Shown: in pieces, positions 33,852-42,479 of the stretch
How positions within the stretch are numbered: position 1 is the stretch's first letter
Layout of the letters: each line of letters begins with the position of its first letter
Source: Arthrobacter sp. AQ5-05
GTDB lineage: Bacteria; Actinomycetota; Actinomycetes; Actinomycetales; Micrococcaceae
Length of the DNA: 64,000 bases
Assembly (NCBI RefSeq): GCF_003287975.1
Contig: NZ_QMKQ01000005.1
Location: forward strand, 1 to 64,000
Direction: 5' to 3'
The notes under the pieces: model-generated
What the model was told of the DNA's origin: nothing
Database searches by the model: none
The model's input: only the letters and a program-made list of their open reading frames with translations
Position numbers and translations under genes: made by a program

Positions 33852-34211
33852 ATGATCACCAAGGGTTTTGGTCCCGCAACGGGCAAGCCGATGCTGCTGC
33901 TCCATGGAGGGGGAGTCGCCGGGTGGATGTGGACATCGCTGCGCCGGAGCCTGGAAACCCGGCACCGGGTCCTGGTGCCAGAGCTGCCCGGCCACGGCGA
34001 AAGCTCCTCGGAGCCCTACGTGTCCCACGCTGCCACCATCGAAGCGCTGGCGCAGCTGCTCGTCGCAGGAAACACCGGACCTGTGGCCGTCGCCTGCAAC
34101 GCCACGGAGCTCGGGCCGGGGGAATGCATGGGCTGCCCCGGCGACCAGGCCCACGACTTCGAGGCGCTTGAAAAAGGAACGTTCGCGGTCTTCCTTGTCG
34201 AGGCGCGGTAG
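33852..34211 (+). pseudogene. Alpha/beta hydrolase, truncated before the catalytic serine
   Basis: A 119-codon frame begins like a normal alpha/beta hydrolase: MITKGFGPATGKPMLLLHGG, GVAGWMWTSLRRSLETRHRV, then LVPELPGHGESSSEPYVSHA and TIEALAQLLVAG. After this the expected nucleophile elbow (GxSxG) and the rest of the fold, over 150 residues, are absent. The remaining residues (CNATELGPGECMGCPG and after) are unrelated. It is therefore a C-terminally deleted gene, which cannot be catalytic. An isochorismatase-like gene begins 143 bases later. Confidence 0.7.
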
Positions 34212-34354
34212 CTTCCCGGGCAAATCCACAGGGCTTGGCAGCTGCCCGGCAAGCTGTCCCGCAGGTCCGCGCCGGCCATTCCAAAACGTGGGTGCTTCGG
34301 CGTAGGTTGGTTCGTGGAAAAGCTCCAGCACATCCTTAAAGAGGGGAGACGACC

Positions 34355-34909
34355 ATGGGCACATTTTCGGATCGAGATCGCACCGCCCTGATGGTGATCG
34401 ATGTCCAGAACAATGTCGTGGCAGATGCCTATCTGCGCCAGGAAACCATCGGCAACATCAATGCGCTGGTGGGCAAGGCCCGCACCGCGAACATCCCGGT
34501 GGTCTGGGTCCAGCACTCGGACGAGGAAATGGAAATCGGAAGCCAGGGCTGGGAAATCGTTCCAGAGCTCACCCCGGAGGCCGGTGAAACCGTCATCCAG
34601 AAAATCTACGGCGACGCGTTCGAAGCAACGGACTTGGAAGCGGTGCTGGCCGATGCCGGGGTCGGGAAGTTGGTGGTTTCCGGTGCCCAGTCGGATGCCT
34701 GCATCCGTTCCACCGCCCATGGCGCCTTCACCCGCGGCTACGATGTCACCCTGGTTTCGGATGCCCACACCACCAGCGACATGACCGAATGGGGCGCCCC
34801 GGCACCGGAAGTGGCGATCTCCCACATCAATCTCTATTGGCAGTTCCAGGGAGCACCCAACCGCACCGCCGCCGTTGTCTCGACGCGGGACGTCGACTTC
34901 CGGTCCTGA
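34355..34909 (+). CDS. Isochorismatase-family cysteine hydrolase
   Basis: This is a 184-residue hydrolase of the isochorismatase/nicotinamidase fold. The Asp-Lys-Cys triad is visible: Asp16 in ALMVIDVQNN, Lys83 in TVIQKIYGDAF and Cys116 in SGAQSDACIRSTAHGAFTRG. The cis-peptide region before the Cys is also typical. Family substrates include nicotinamide, ureidoacrylate, biuret and isochorismate; the lack of an isochorismate pathway nearby leaves this open. ATG 34355 follows AGAGGGGAG. It is probably monocistronic. Confidence 0.85.
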   Translation: MGTFSDRDRTALMVIDVQNNVVADAYLRQETIGNINALVGKARTANIPVVWVQHSDEEMEIGSQGWEIVPELTPEAGETVIQKIYGDAFEATDLEAVLADAGVGKLVVSGAQSDACIRSTAHGAFTRGYDVTLVSDAHTTSDMTEWGAPAPEVAISHINLYWQFQGAPNRTAAVVSTRDVDFRS

Positions 34910-34984
34910 CTGTCCTCAATCGCTGGAGCTGAACCGATCGGGCCCCCGGGTGAGTAACGAGGCCGGGAGCCCTGCGGGTCGTTC

Positions 34985-35863
34985 CTACCGGGCGATCCGG
35001 GCCGCCCACACCGTGCGGCTGCCGCGCATGGACAGGTCGGTGCGCTCGAGCACCGAGCGCGGGTCCCGGTCATCCAGCAGCACTTCCAGGGCCTCAAGGT
35101 CCGCCGCCGCCAATTCGTCCACGAGGGAATCGCGCATCCGCGACAGCCACCGGTGGGCGGCGCGCGCCACCAGCTCCTGGTCCTGTTCGATCGCGTAGCC
35201 AAAGGTTCGTTGGTCGATGACCTCCATCCCGGCCTCCCGGATCGGGCCGGCCCAGTCCGGGTGGGCGTTCCAGTTGGCGCTGCCCACTGCCGCGTGGCAG
35301 CGTTCCTCCAGTCCCGGGGCGCCGAACCCCAGGTCCTGAGGCAGGTAGCGGGGGAACGCGTCCATCTCCGCGACCACCAGCAGCCCGTCGGCCGACAGCG
35401 TGCCGGTGATCCGCTCGAATACGTTGGCCGGGTCGCTCATGTGGTGCATGGAGGATGCTGCCCACACCAGATCGATGTCCGTCAGCTCCGGCCACGACGC
35501 GTCAAGGTCCACCTGCAGGGTCGAGACCCGTTCTTCCAGCCCATGCTCCTTCACCGTCCCCGACAGGCGACCGAGCATGAACTCGGACTGGTCCAGGGCC
35601 AGGACCCCGGCCTCGGGGAACGTGCGCGCCAACCCGAGCGTTCCGGTTCCGGTGCCGGCCCCCAGGTCCAGGATGGTGCGCGGGCGTGGCTGGTGCCCGG
35701 CGGTCCAGGCGAAGATTTCCTGCAGGTGGTCCTTGATCAACCGGGCATCCAGGTCGAGCATTTCGGCCATGCCCTGCTCGTCCGATTGCCGGTGTTCGTG
35801 GTGGTTGCCGTGGTTGCCGCCGTGGGTGTGGTGGCCGTGTTCCGGGGAGTGCTGTGTCGTCAT
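34985..35863 (-). CDS. Class I SAM-dependent methyltransferase with His-rich N-terminus
   Basis: This is a 292-residue methyltransferase. Motif I is TILDLGAGTGTGTLGLARTF (about 63-82), the acidic strand end is GVLALDQSEF, and DIDLVWAASSMHHMSDP is motif post-II. The first 25 residues contain about ten histidines (HGHHTHGGNHGNHHEHR), resembling a metal-binding tail as in metallochaperones or ZIP/CDF proteins. That is rare for methyltransferases. It is divergent from an XRE-cupin regulator across a 47-base gap with a palindrome. The substrate is unknown. The His tail hints at zinc, nickel or copper response. Confidence 0.8.
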   Translation of the reverse strand: MTTQHSPEHGHHTHGGNHGNHHEHRQSDEQGMAEMLDLDARLIKDHLQEIFAWTAGHQPRPRTILDLGAGTGTGTLGLARTFPEAGVLALDQSEFMLGRLSGTVKEHGLEERVSTLQVDLDASWPELTDIDLVWAASSMHHMSDPANVFERITGTLSADGLLVVAEMDAFPRYLPQDLGFGAPGLEERCHAAVGSANWNAHPDWAGPIREAGMEVIDQRTFGYAIEQDQELVARAAHRWLSRMRDSLVDELAAADLEALEVLLDDRDPRSVLERTDLSMRGSRTVWAARIAR

Positions 35864-35881
35864 GGTTCCAGCCTAACCACC

Positions 35882-35900
35882 GTATGCGCGATTGGCATAC
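35882..35900. promoter_or_regulatory. Palindromic operator between methyltransferase and XRE-cupin genes
   Basis: GTATGC (35882-35887) and GCATAC (35895-35900) are perfect inverted hexamers with a seven-base spacer. It lies in the 47-base divergent gap, 11 bases from the regulator ATG. A further GTATG overlaps that ATG. The XRE-cupin protein is the likely ligand, controlling itself and the methyltransferase. Confidence 0.65.
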
Positions 35901-35910
35901 ACTCTTGCGT

Positions 35911-36498
35911 ATGACGCAAGAAGAACTTTCCATGGACATCGTGATCCGCCAACGGCTCAAGGGACTGCGGCTGGCCAAGGGCTGGTCGCTGGATTCACTG
36001 GCGGCCCGGTGCTTCCTGAGCCCCTCCACGCTCAGCCGCATCGAGACCGGACACCGCAGGATCGCGCTTGACCAACTCGTTCCACTGGCCAAGGCACTGG
36101 GCACCACCCTTGACCAGCTGGTCGAGCCGACCAGCGACGAGGACGTGGTGATCCGCCCCGAGCCCGAGCACCAGCCGGGGCTCACCACCTGGCTGCTCTC
36201 GCGCGAGCACTCGGCCAACGGGACCACCGTGGCGAAGATGCGCATCACCCAAGAACGGTCCATGAAGGACACCGGGCTGAGCGTGCATCCGGGCCGCGAA
36301 TGGTTCACCGTGCTGTCCGGCACCGTATCACTGGTGCTTGGGGAGCGCACCATATTGGTCTCCGAGGGGCAGGCCGCCGAGTTCTCCACCATGGTCCCGC
36401 ACCGCATCGGGGCGCACGAGGGAGCGGTGGAGATCCTGACGATCTTCGACCACGGCGGGGAACGGGCCCACATGCAACACGACCACGCGGCGGAGTAG
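35911..36498 (+). CDS. XRE-family regulator with cupin sensor domain
   Basis: This is a 195-residue regulator. The N-terminal helix-turn-helix (about 9-65) has RLKGLRLAKGWSLDSLAARC and LSPSTLSRIETGHRRIALDQ. The C-terminal cupin barrel (about 110-185) carries LSVHPGREWFTVLSGTVSLV and EGQAAEFSTMVPHRIGAH, possible ligand or metal His positions. A His-rich end (HMQHDHAAE) mirrors the His tail of the divergent methyltransferase. The start ATG at 35911 has no ribosome site, and a short leader after the palindrome suggests a leaderless message. It most likely regulates the methyltransferase. Confidence 0.85.
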   Translation: MTQEELSMDIVIRQRLKGLRLAKGWSLDSLAARCFLSPSTLSRIETGHRRIALDQLVPLAKALGTTLDQLVEPTSDEDVVIRPEPEHQPGLTTWLLSREHSANGTTVAKMRITQERSMKDTGLSVHPGREWFTVLSGTVSLVLGERTILVSEGQAAEFSTMVPHRIGAHEGAVEILTIFDHGGERAHMQHDHAAE

Positions 36499-36899
36499 CT
36501 TCCCTGCCAGGAGGCGGATGGTTCCATTCGAAGCCGTCCACCGGCATGGAGGGGCGTCGCCAACCAGCAGGAAAGCCGAGATTCTTGCCTGGCCCGGTGC
36601 CTCGGCAGCGGTCGCCCGGTCGCCCGATTTGCCGGCGGTCGTTCACGATCGGGCGGGCCCGGCGGCAGGCTGGGGAAAATCCGGAGGCCGTGGCGGATCC
36701 TGGTCGGTTTGCGCAAGCGCAGCTATGCCAGGCAATGGCCGAAGACACTGATTTCAGGCAGCACAAAAACGGGCCCGCAGAGTTGCCCGCAGAACCGCTC
36801 CCGGCCGGGGACCGACACTCCCGGATCTGTCCTGCGGCACGGACGCGGGTGCAGAATGGGAATGCACCGTCTTTTCCCTTCCGCGAAAGGAACGATCCC
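36499..36899. other. Intergenic stretch without a recognisable gene
   Basis: About 400 bases follow the XRE-cupin gene. No frame on either strand shows a domain or plausible start. The end of the region carries GAAAGGAA, a good ribosome site for the small gene starting at 36900. A promoter for the small gene and FNT channel is expected here, but none stands out. Confidence 0.55.
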
Positions 36900-37136
36900 A
36901 TGGAGATTACCCGAGCTGCCGAAGTCCGCGCCGACGCCGAATCGTCCCCGGGATGGGCCCGCCCGGCCATCCCCGGATGCGCGCCGGAATCATCCGGAGC
37001 CGGCAAGCTCCGGGCCGGGATCATGCTCGGCGGACGGACCCGCGGGGTAACCCCGGTCGGCCAGCGCGGGGAGCCGGAACCTGCCCGGCCTGCGCCCCGC
37101 CACGCCACGTGCCCTGATGCAGGCGGGCCCGAATGA
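36900..37136 (+). CDS. Possible 78-residue protein coupled to the FNT channel gene
   Basis: The frame begins MEITRAAEVRADAESSPGWA with AAAGGAA nine bases upstream, better than many genes here. It ends at 37136 with its TGA overlapping the ATG of the channel gene (ATGA). The sequence is Pro/Gly/Ala/Arg-rich (RPAPRHATCPDAGGPE at the end), with no domain or membrane segment, and looks disordered. It may be a real small protein, or a leader whose translation controls the channel gene. Composition is close to that of out-of-frame sequence, hence moderate confidence. Confidence 0.45.
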   Translation: MEITRAAEVRADAESSPGWARPAIPGCAPESSGAGKLRAGIMLGGRTRGVTPVGQRGEPEPARPAPRHATCPDAGGPE

Positions 37137-37966
37137 GCAACACCGAGCGCCGACGGCAGTTGGGCGACAACGATGCCCCGGTGGAGGAGGAAATCGAGGA
37201 GTCCTTCGACCGCATCGTGGAGGAAGGCGCGCAGCGCCTGGCGCGCAACTGGACAACCATGCTGGTCACCGGAACCTTCGGGGGGCTGGAAGTGGGCGTG
37301 GGCGTGATGGCCTACCTGGCGGTCATGCACCAGACGCAGGACCACCTGTTGGCGGGCCTGGCGTTCGGCATCGGCCTCATTGCCTTGCTGCTGGCCAAGA
37401 GCGAGCTATTCACCGAGGGTTTTCTCATACCCATCGCCGCGGTGGCCGCGAAGGAGGCCGGCATCGGTCAACTCTTGAAGCTGTGGGGCGCAACGCTGGT
37501 GATGAACCTCGTCGGCGGCTGGGCCTTCATGTGGATCGTCGTGCAGGGATTTCCGCAGTGGAAGCCCGAATTGGAGGCCGCTGCCCGGCATTTCGTCGAA
37601 GCCGGATTCAGCTGGCAGTCCCTCTGTCTGGCGGTCCTGGGAGGCAGCACCATCACCTTGATGACCCGCATGCAGCACGGGACGGACTCGGACGTGGCGA
37701 AGATGGCGGCGGCGGTGGTCGGCGGGTTTCTGCTGGCGGGGCTGCAGCTGTTTCATTCGATCCTCGATTCGTTGCTGATTTTCGGGGCGATCCACGCCGG
37801 GGTCCAGGTGGGTTACCTCGACTGGTTGGGCTGGTTCGGCTACACCCTGCTGTTCAACATGCTCGGAGGCCTTCTGCTGGTCACGGCACTGCGCTTGCTG
37901 CGCATCAAGGACCTGGTCAAGGAACACCGCAAGAACGCACCGGGGGACCCTGACGCGGCCCGATAG
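37133..37966 (+). CDS. Formate/nitrite transporter (FNT) family channel
   Basis: This is a 277-residue membrane protein with six predicted segments. The cytosolic N-terminus (EEEIEESFDRIVEEGAQRLA) is followed by TFGGLEVGVGVMAYLAV, KSELFTEGFLIPIAAVA, NLVGGWAFMWIVVQGF, GGSTITLMTRMQHG, AVVGGFLLAGLQLFHS and LFNMLGGLLLVTALRLL. It resembles the YfdC-like branch of FNT, which may move formate, nitrite or other monovalent anions. The substrate is not fixed by sequence. The translation start overlaps a 78-residue frame. It converges with a LysR gene. Confidence 0.82.
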   Translation: MSNTERRRQLGDNDAPVEEEIEESFDRIVEEGAQRLARNWTTMLVTGTFGGLEVGVGVMAYLAVMHQTQDHLLAGLAFGIGLIALLLAKSELFTEGFLIPIAAVAAKEAGIGQLLKLWGATLVMNLVGGWAFMWIVVQGFPQWKPELEAAARHFVEAGFSWQSLCLAVLGGSTITLMTRMQHGTDSDVAKMAAAVVGGFLLAGLQLFHSILDSLLIFGAIHAGVQVGYLDWLGWFGYTLLFNMLGGLLLVTALRLLRIKDLVKEHRKNAPGDPDAAR

Positions 37967-38049
37967 CCTTCGGCCGGCTGGAACCATTCGTGCGCATCGG
38001 GCGGGGCCAACCCACCGGGGCCCCGGCAGCGCCCACGTCCGGCGGGGGG

Positions 38050-38967
38050 TTACCTGGCCAGGCCGGGGGCCGCGGCCGCGGTGCGGGTGAGCACCGCCAG
38101 GGCCTCGGCCAGCACCGGCTGGGAGCCGCTGCCCCGGCGCACCACGGTGCGGATATGCCGCGAGGGGGCCGGATCCCCGCGCAGCGGAACCCTCACGATC
38201 GGATAGCCGGCCGGAATCCTGGCCAGCCGCGGGACCAGGCACACCCCGAAGCCCGCCGCGACGAGTGCCGCGCCGGTGTCCCATTCGGCCGCCTCGTGGG
38301 CCACCATCGGGGTGAACCCCGCCTCGGCGCAGGAGTTGAACACCAATTGCCGGTGCGGACGGCCTTCCCGGTCCACGATCCACTGCTGGTCCGCGGTTTC
38401 CGCCAATCCCACCTCGGTCCGCGAGGCCAGCGGGTGGCCCACGGGGACCAGCAGTTCCAGCGGGTCATCGAGCAGGAATTGCGTCTCGAAGCGGCTGTCC
38501 GCGGTCGTCGGGGTGGCCTCGGTGGAGACGATCACCGCCAGGTCGGCGTCGTCGGCCAGCAGCAGCTCAAGGCATTCGGCCGGGTCGGCCTCGATGATCC
38601 GCACCTCCATCGCCGGGCGGCTGGCCCGCAACGCCGTGACCACCGCCGGCAGCAGGGCCGCCGCCGCGGTGGAGAATCCGCAGATCCGCAGCGACCCCGC
38701 GTAGCTGCCGGATTCGGCGGCCAACAGCCCGCGGATGTGTTCCCAGCTGGAGAACAGCGAATCGACGTGGCTGAGCAGGATGCGCGCCGCCGGGGTCAGC
38801 CGGACCCCGCGACCCTGGGGGACCAGCAGCACCACGTCAAGGTCCTCGGCCAGCGTGCGCAGCTGGTGGGAAACGGCCGAGGGCGTGTAGTGCAGGGCCC
38901 GGGCGGTGGCGGTGACGGTCCCGTGGGCGGCAAGCATGCGCAGCACGTGGAGCCTCGGATCGATCAT
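38050..38967 (-). CDS. LysR-family regulator of the betaine demethylation operon
   Basis: This is a 305-residue LysR protein. The helix-turn-helix at the N-terminus (MLAAHGTVTATARALHYTPS, AVSHQLRTLAEDLDVVLL) is followed by a two-lobed effector domain (about 90-295). It is divergent from the dgcA-gbcA-gbcB-like operon, with about 120 bases between, the standard position for its activator. The ligand would be glycine betaine, dimethylglycine or a related quaternary amine (inference). In pseudomonads the analogous regulator is the AraC-type GbdR, so control here is of a different family. Confidence 0.85.
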   Translation of the reverse strand: MIDPRLHVLRMLAAHGTVTATARALHYTPSAVSHQLRTLAEDLDVVLLVPQGRGVRLTPAARILLSHVDSLFSSWEHIRGLLAAESGSYAGSLRICGFSTAAAALLPAVVTALRASRPAMEVRIIEADPAECLELLLADDADLAVIVSTEATPTTADSRFETQFLLDDPLELLVPVGHPLASRTEVGLAETADQQWIVDREGRPHRQLVFNSCAEAGFTPMVAHEAAEWDTGAALVAAGFGVCLVPRLARIPAGYPIVRVPLRGDPAPSRHIRTVVRRGSGSQPVLAEALAVLTRTAAAAPGLAR

Positions 38968-39087
38968 GCACGAAGATTACACGTTATTGTCCGATTTCGT
39001 TTGCTGGTCTTCAGCAGTGGCCCGGGTCACACTTGAGGCAACGGGTCCCCGGGACCGGGGCACCCGGTGAATGAAAGGGCCTGGCGC

Positions 39088-41130
39088 ATGAAACTGGTGG
39101 ACCCGCTGCTCGAGCCGTTTGCGCTTCGGCACCTGGTGCTGCGCAACCGGATCGTGAGCACCTCGCACGAACCGGCCTACGCGGAAAACTCGATGCCCAC
39201 CGACCGCTACCGGGCCTACCACGTGGAGCGCGCCAAGGGGGGCGCGGCACTGCTGATGATCGGCGGATCCGCGGTGGTTTCCCCCGACAGCCCGCCCTCC
39301 TTCGGGAACCTCCAGCTGCACCGCGACGAGATCTCCGCCTGGCTGCGCAAGCTCACCGCCGAGATCCACGAGGCGGGGGCCGCGGTGATGTGCCAGATCA
39401 CCCACCTGGGCCGGCGCACCAGCAACTACGCCGGGGAATGGCTCCCGGTCCCGTACCCCTCGGCCATGCGCGAGCCGGCCCACCGGGCCTTCCCCAAGGT
39501 CGCCGAGGAATGGGACCTGCACCGGATCGCCGCCGACTACGCCGCCGCCGCGGTGCGCTGCCGCGACGCCGGCATGGACGGGATCGAGATCCAGTCCTAC
39601 GGGCACTTCATGGACGCCTTCCTGTCCCCGGCCACCAACGACCGCACCGACGCCTGGGGCGGCAGCTTCGAAAACCGCCTCGCTTTCCCGCTGCTGGTGG
39701 TCAATTCGGTGCGCGAGGCCGTGGGCCCGGAGTTCATCGTGGGCATCCGCATGTCCATGGACGAGGACAAGGAGCACGGGCTGGGGCGCACCGAGGCCAT
39801 GGCCGCACTGCACCGCTACGTCGAGGCCGGCATCGACTTCCTGTCGGTGATCAAGGGGTCCATCGAATCCGACGCCGCACTGGCCAAGGTGATCCCCTCG
39901 ATGGGTGCGCCCTCGGCCCCGTTCCTGGACTTCGCCGCGGACATCAGGGCAGAGGCCGGGATCCCGGTCATGCACGCCTCGAAGATCGCCGACATCGCCA
40001 CCGCCCGCCATGCCGTGTCCCACGGGCTGCTGGACCTGGTCGGGATGACCCGGGCCCAGATCGCCGACCCGCACCTGGTCGCCAAGCTGGCAGCCGGGGC
40101 CGAGGAACGGATCCGGCCCTGCGTGGGGGCGAACTACTGCCTGGATTCCATCTACGCCTCCGGGGATGCCAAATGCATCCACAACCCCGCCACGGGGCGC
40201 GAACTGCAGCTGCCGCACGCCGTCCCGCCGGCCGCCGCACCGTCGAAGGTGGCAGTGGTCATCGGCGCCGGACCGGCCGGCCTGGAATGCGCCCGCGTAC
40301 TGGGCGAACGCGGGCACCGGGTCGTGGTGCTCGAGGCCGCCGACGCTCCCGGCGGACAGGTGCGGATCGCCGCCTCCACGCCCCGGCGGCGGGACCTGTT
40401 GGGCATCATCGACTGGCGGGTCTCCGAGGCGCTGCTTGCCGGGGTCGAAATCCGCTACGGGGTCTACGCCGAGGCCGACACCGTGCTGGCCGAAAACCCG
40501 GACGTGGTCCTGGTGGCCACCGGCGGGATGCCCAACCACGACTTCCTCGCCCGCGGCGGGGACCTCACCGCCGATTGCTGGGACGTGCTCGGGCACTTGC
40601 CTTCCGCCCCCGATACCGTGCTGGTTTATGACGACAACGGGGCGGAACCGGGCATGGACGCCGCGGAGAAACTCGCGGCCGCCGGCGCGAAGGTGGAAAT
40701 AGTCACCCCCGAACGCATGCTCGCCCCCGATGTCGGGGCCATGAACTCCCCGGCCTACCTGCGGGCCTTCTCCGAACATGGGGTCACCACCACCCTGGCG
40801 CACCGGCTGCGCTCGGTGGAGCGCGAACCGGACGGAAAATTCACCGCGGTGCTCTACAGCGAATACTCGGGCCTCGAAACCACCCGCACCGTGGACCTGG
40901 TGGTCACCGAGCACGGCACCCTGCCCAACACCGAGCTGTACTTCGAGCTGCTGCCCGATTCGACCAACGCCGGGGAAATCGACTACCCGGCGCTGCTGGC
41001 CGGGACGCCGCAGCCGGCGGGGAAAAACCCCGAGGGCCGCTTCGCGCTCTACCGCGTCGGGGATGCGGTGGCCAGCCGGAACATCCACGCGGCCATCTAC
41101 GACGCCCTGCGATTGTGCCTGCCCATGTAG
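39088..41130 (+). CDS. dgcA: DgcA-like NADH:flavin oxidoreductase (dimethylglycine demethylation)
   Basis: This is a 680-residue flavoprotein of the trimethylamine dehydrogenase/2,4-dienoyl-CoA reductase family. It has an FMN TIM barrel (1-340; MCQITHLGRRTSNYAGEW, IEIQSYGHFMDAFLSPATND), an iron-sulfur segment, and a C-terminal dinucleotide domain (VAVVIGAGPAGLECARVLGE). The iron-sulfur motif is Cys345-x2-Ala348-x2-Cys351-x11-Cys363, so the second Cys of the usual four is Ala. Length matches DgcA, the dimethylglycine-demethylating flavoprotein of Pseudomonas. ATG 39088 (MKLVDPLLEPF) follows AAAGGG. It leads an operon with gbcA/gbcB-like genes, so it probably handles the dimethylglycine they produce. 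Stachydrine or trimethylamine routes are alternatives. Confidence 0.75.
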   Translation: MKLVDPLLEPFALRHLVLRNRIVSTSHEPAYAENSMPTDRYRAYHVERAKGGAALLMIGGSAVVSPDSPPSFGNLQLHRDEISAWLRKLTAEIHEAGAAVMCQITHLGRRTSNYAGEWLPVPYPSAMREPAHRAFPKVAEEWDLHRIAADYAAAAVRCRDAGMDGIEIQSYGHFMDAFLSPATNDRTDAWGGSFENRLAFPLLVVNSVREAVGPEFIVGIRMSMDEDKEHGLGRTEAMAALHRYVEAGIDFLSVIKGSIESDAALAKVIPSMGAPSAPFLDFAADIRAEAGIPVMHASKIADIATARHAVSHGLLDLVGMTRAQIADPHLVAKLAAGAEERIRPCVGANYCLDSIYASGDAKCIHNPATGRELQLPHAVPPAAAPSKVAVVIGAGPAGLECARVLGERGHRVVVLEAADAPGGQVRIAASTPRRRDLLGIIDWRVSEALLAGVEIRYGVYAEADTVLAENPDVVLVATGGMPNHDFLARGGDLTADCWDVLGHLPSAPDTVLVYDDNGAEPGMDAAEKLAAAGAKVEIVTPERMLAPDVGAMNSPAYLRAFSEHGVTTTLAHRLRSVEREPDGKFTAVLYSEYSGLETTRTVDLVVTEHGTLPNTELYFELLPDSTNAGEIDYPALLAGTPQPAGKNPEGRFALYRVGDAVASRNIHAAIYDALRLCLPM

Positions 41131-41180
41131 ATGCCCCAAGCCCCCGAATGCTCCGCCACCGCGCCACGAAAGGAACCGCC

Positions 41181-42479
41181 ATGACCACGACCACGACACC
41201 GGTCCACCACCTGCCGCCCTCGCACACCCCCTCCGCCGGGGTCGCCGAACTGGTTGCCCGGCGGATTCCGGGGCTGAGCCTCGAGGCCCCGTTCTACACC
41301 TCGCCCGAGGTGCTCGGGATGGACATCTCCGAAATCTTCGCCAAGCACTGGATCTTCGTGGCCACCGACGCCGAGCTTCCGGAGCCCGGTGACTACCTCA
41401 CCATCTCGGTGGGCCCGCACTCGGTGATCCTGCTGCGCGACGACGACGAGCAACTCTCCGCGCTGCACAACGTCTGCCGGCACCGCGGGGCCCGGATCCT
41501 TTCCGATCCGTCCGGCTCCGTCGGCAATCTGGTCTGCGGCTACCACCACTGGACGTACGGATCCGACGGGGCCCTGCTGCACGCCGACTCGCAGCCGGCC
41601 GACTTCGACAAGAGCGCCTTCGGGCTGCGCAAGGTGTCGGTGCAATCGGTGGCCGGACTCATCTTCATCTGCCTCTCCGACGCCCCGCCGGAAGACTTCG
41701 CCTCCTACGCGAGCCGGATCGAACCCTACCTGGCCCCGCACCAGCTGCGCCGCACCAAGGTCGCCGCGCAGGTGGACCTGGTGGAGCACGGGAACTGGAA
41801 GCTGGTGATGGAAAACAACCGGGAGTGCTACCACTGCGACGGGCACCCCGAGCTCTCCTGCTCGTTGTTCCCCACCTACGGCTACGACCCGGACGGGCTG
41901 CCGCCGCGGCTGCGCCCCGCCTACGAGCGCTACCTCGCCGCCGAGGCCGACCTGGTCCAACGCTGTACGGCCAACAACCTTCCCTACGCGCAGATCCAGG
42001 AGCTGCGCGCCCCGGGCACCGGATTCCGGATCCAGCGCGAACCCATGGACGGGGCGGGTGAATCCTTCAGCCCCGACGGGACCCTGCTGTGCCGCAGGCT
42101 CCTGGGGGAGCTCACCGAGCCCAGGCTCGGGCGGCTGTCCATGCACCTGCAGCCCAACGCCTGGTTCCACGTGCTCTCGGACCACGCGGTGACCTTCTCG
42201 GTGCTGCCGCTGGCCCCGGACCAGACGCTGCTGCGCACCACCTGGCTGGTCCACGAGGACGCCGTGGAGGGGGAAGACTACGACCTGGAGGCACTGACGC
42301 GGGTGTGGCAACGCACCAACGAGCAGGACTGCAGCTTCGTCCAGCGCGCCCAGCTCGGGGTCACCAGCCCCGCCTACCTCCAGGGACCCTACGCCCCCAA
42401 CGAATACCAGGTCGAGGACTTCTGCTCCTGGTACATCGAACGCCTGCGCGCGGGCCTCGGCATGGATGTGCAGCCATGA
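41181..42479 (+). CDS. gbcA: Rieske oxygenase, glycine betaine demethylase type
   Basis: This 432-residue oxygenase alpha subunit has Rieske ligands Cys99-His101 (VCRHRGARI) and Cys119-His122 (CGYHHWTYGSDG). The mononuclear iron site is in LVMENNRECYHCDGHPELSC (His218, His222). The ENNRECYHC signature is typical of GbcA/Stc2-like N-demethylases of quaternary amines rather than aromatic dioxygenases, which need a beta subunit (none here). It probably oxidises glycine betaine to dimethylglycine plus formaldehyde with O2 and electrons from the reductase encoded next. The ATG follows AAAGGAA. It overlaps the reductase gene by ATGA. Confidence 0.82.
   Translation: MTTTTTPVHHLPPSHTPSAGVAELVARRIPGLSLEAPFYTSPEVLGMDISEIFAKHWIFVATDAELPEPGDYLTISVGPHSVILLRDDDEQLSALHNVCRHRGARILSDPSGSVGNLVCGYHHWTYGSDGALLHADSQPADFDKSAFGLRKVSVQSVAGLIFICLSDAPPEDFASYASRIEPYLAPHQLRRTKVAAQVDLVEHGNWKLVMENNRECYHCDGHPELSCSLFPTYGYDPDGLPPRLRPAYERYLAAEADLVQRCTANNLPYAQIQELRAPGTGFRIQREPMDGAGESFSPDGTLLCRRLLGELTEPRLGRLSMHLQPNAWFHVLSDHAVTFSVLPLAPDQTLLRTTWLVHEDAVEGEDYDLEALTRVWQRTNEQDCSFVQRAQLGVTSPAYLQGPYAPNEYQVEDFCSWYIERLRAGLGMDVQP

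Noticed and set aside
38977-41199. 740-codon open frame on the minus strand
   Set aside because: Antisense to dgcA; His/Gly/Val-rich shadow without motifs.
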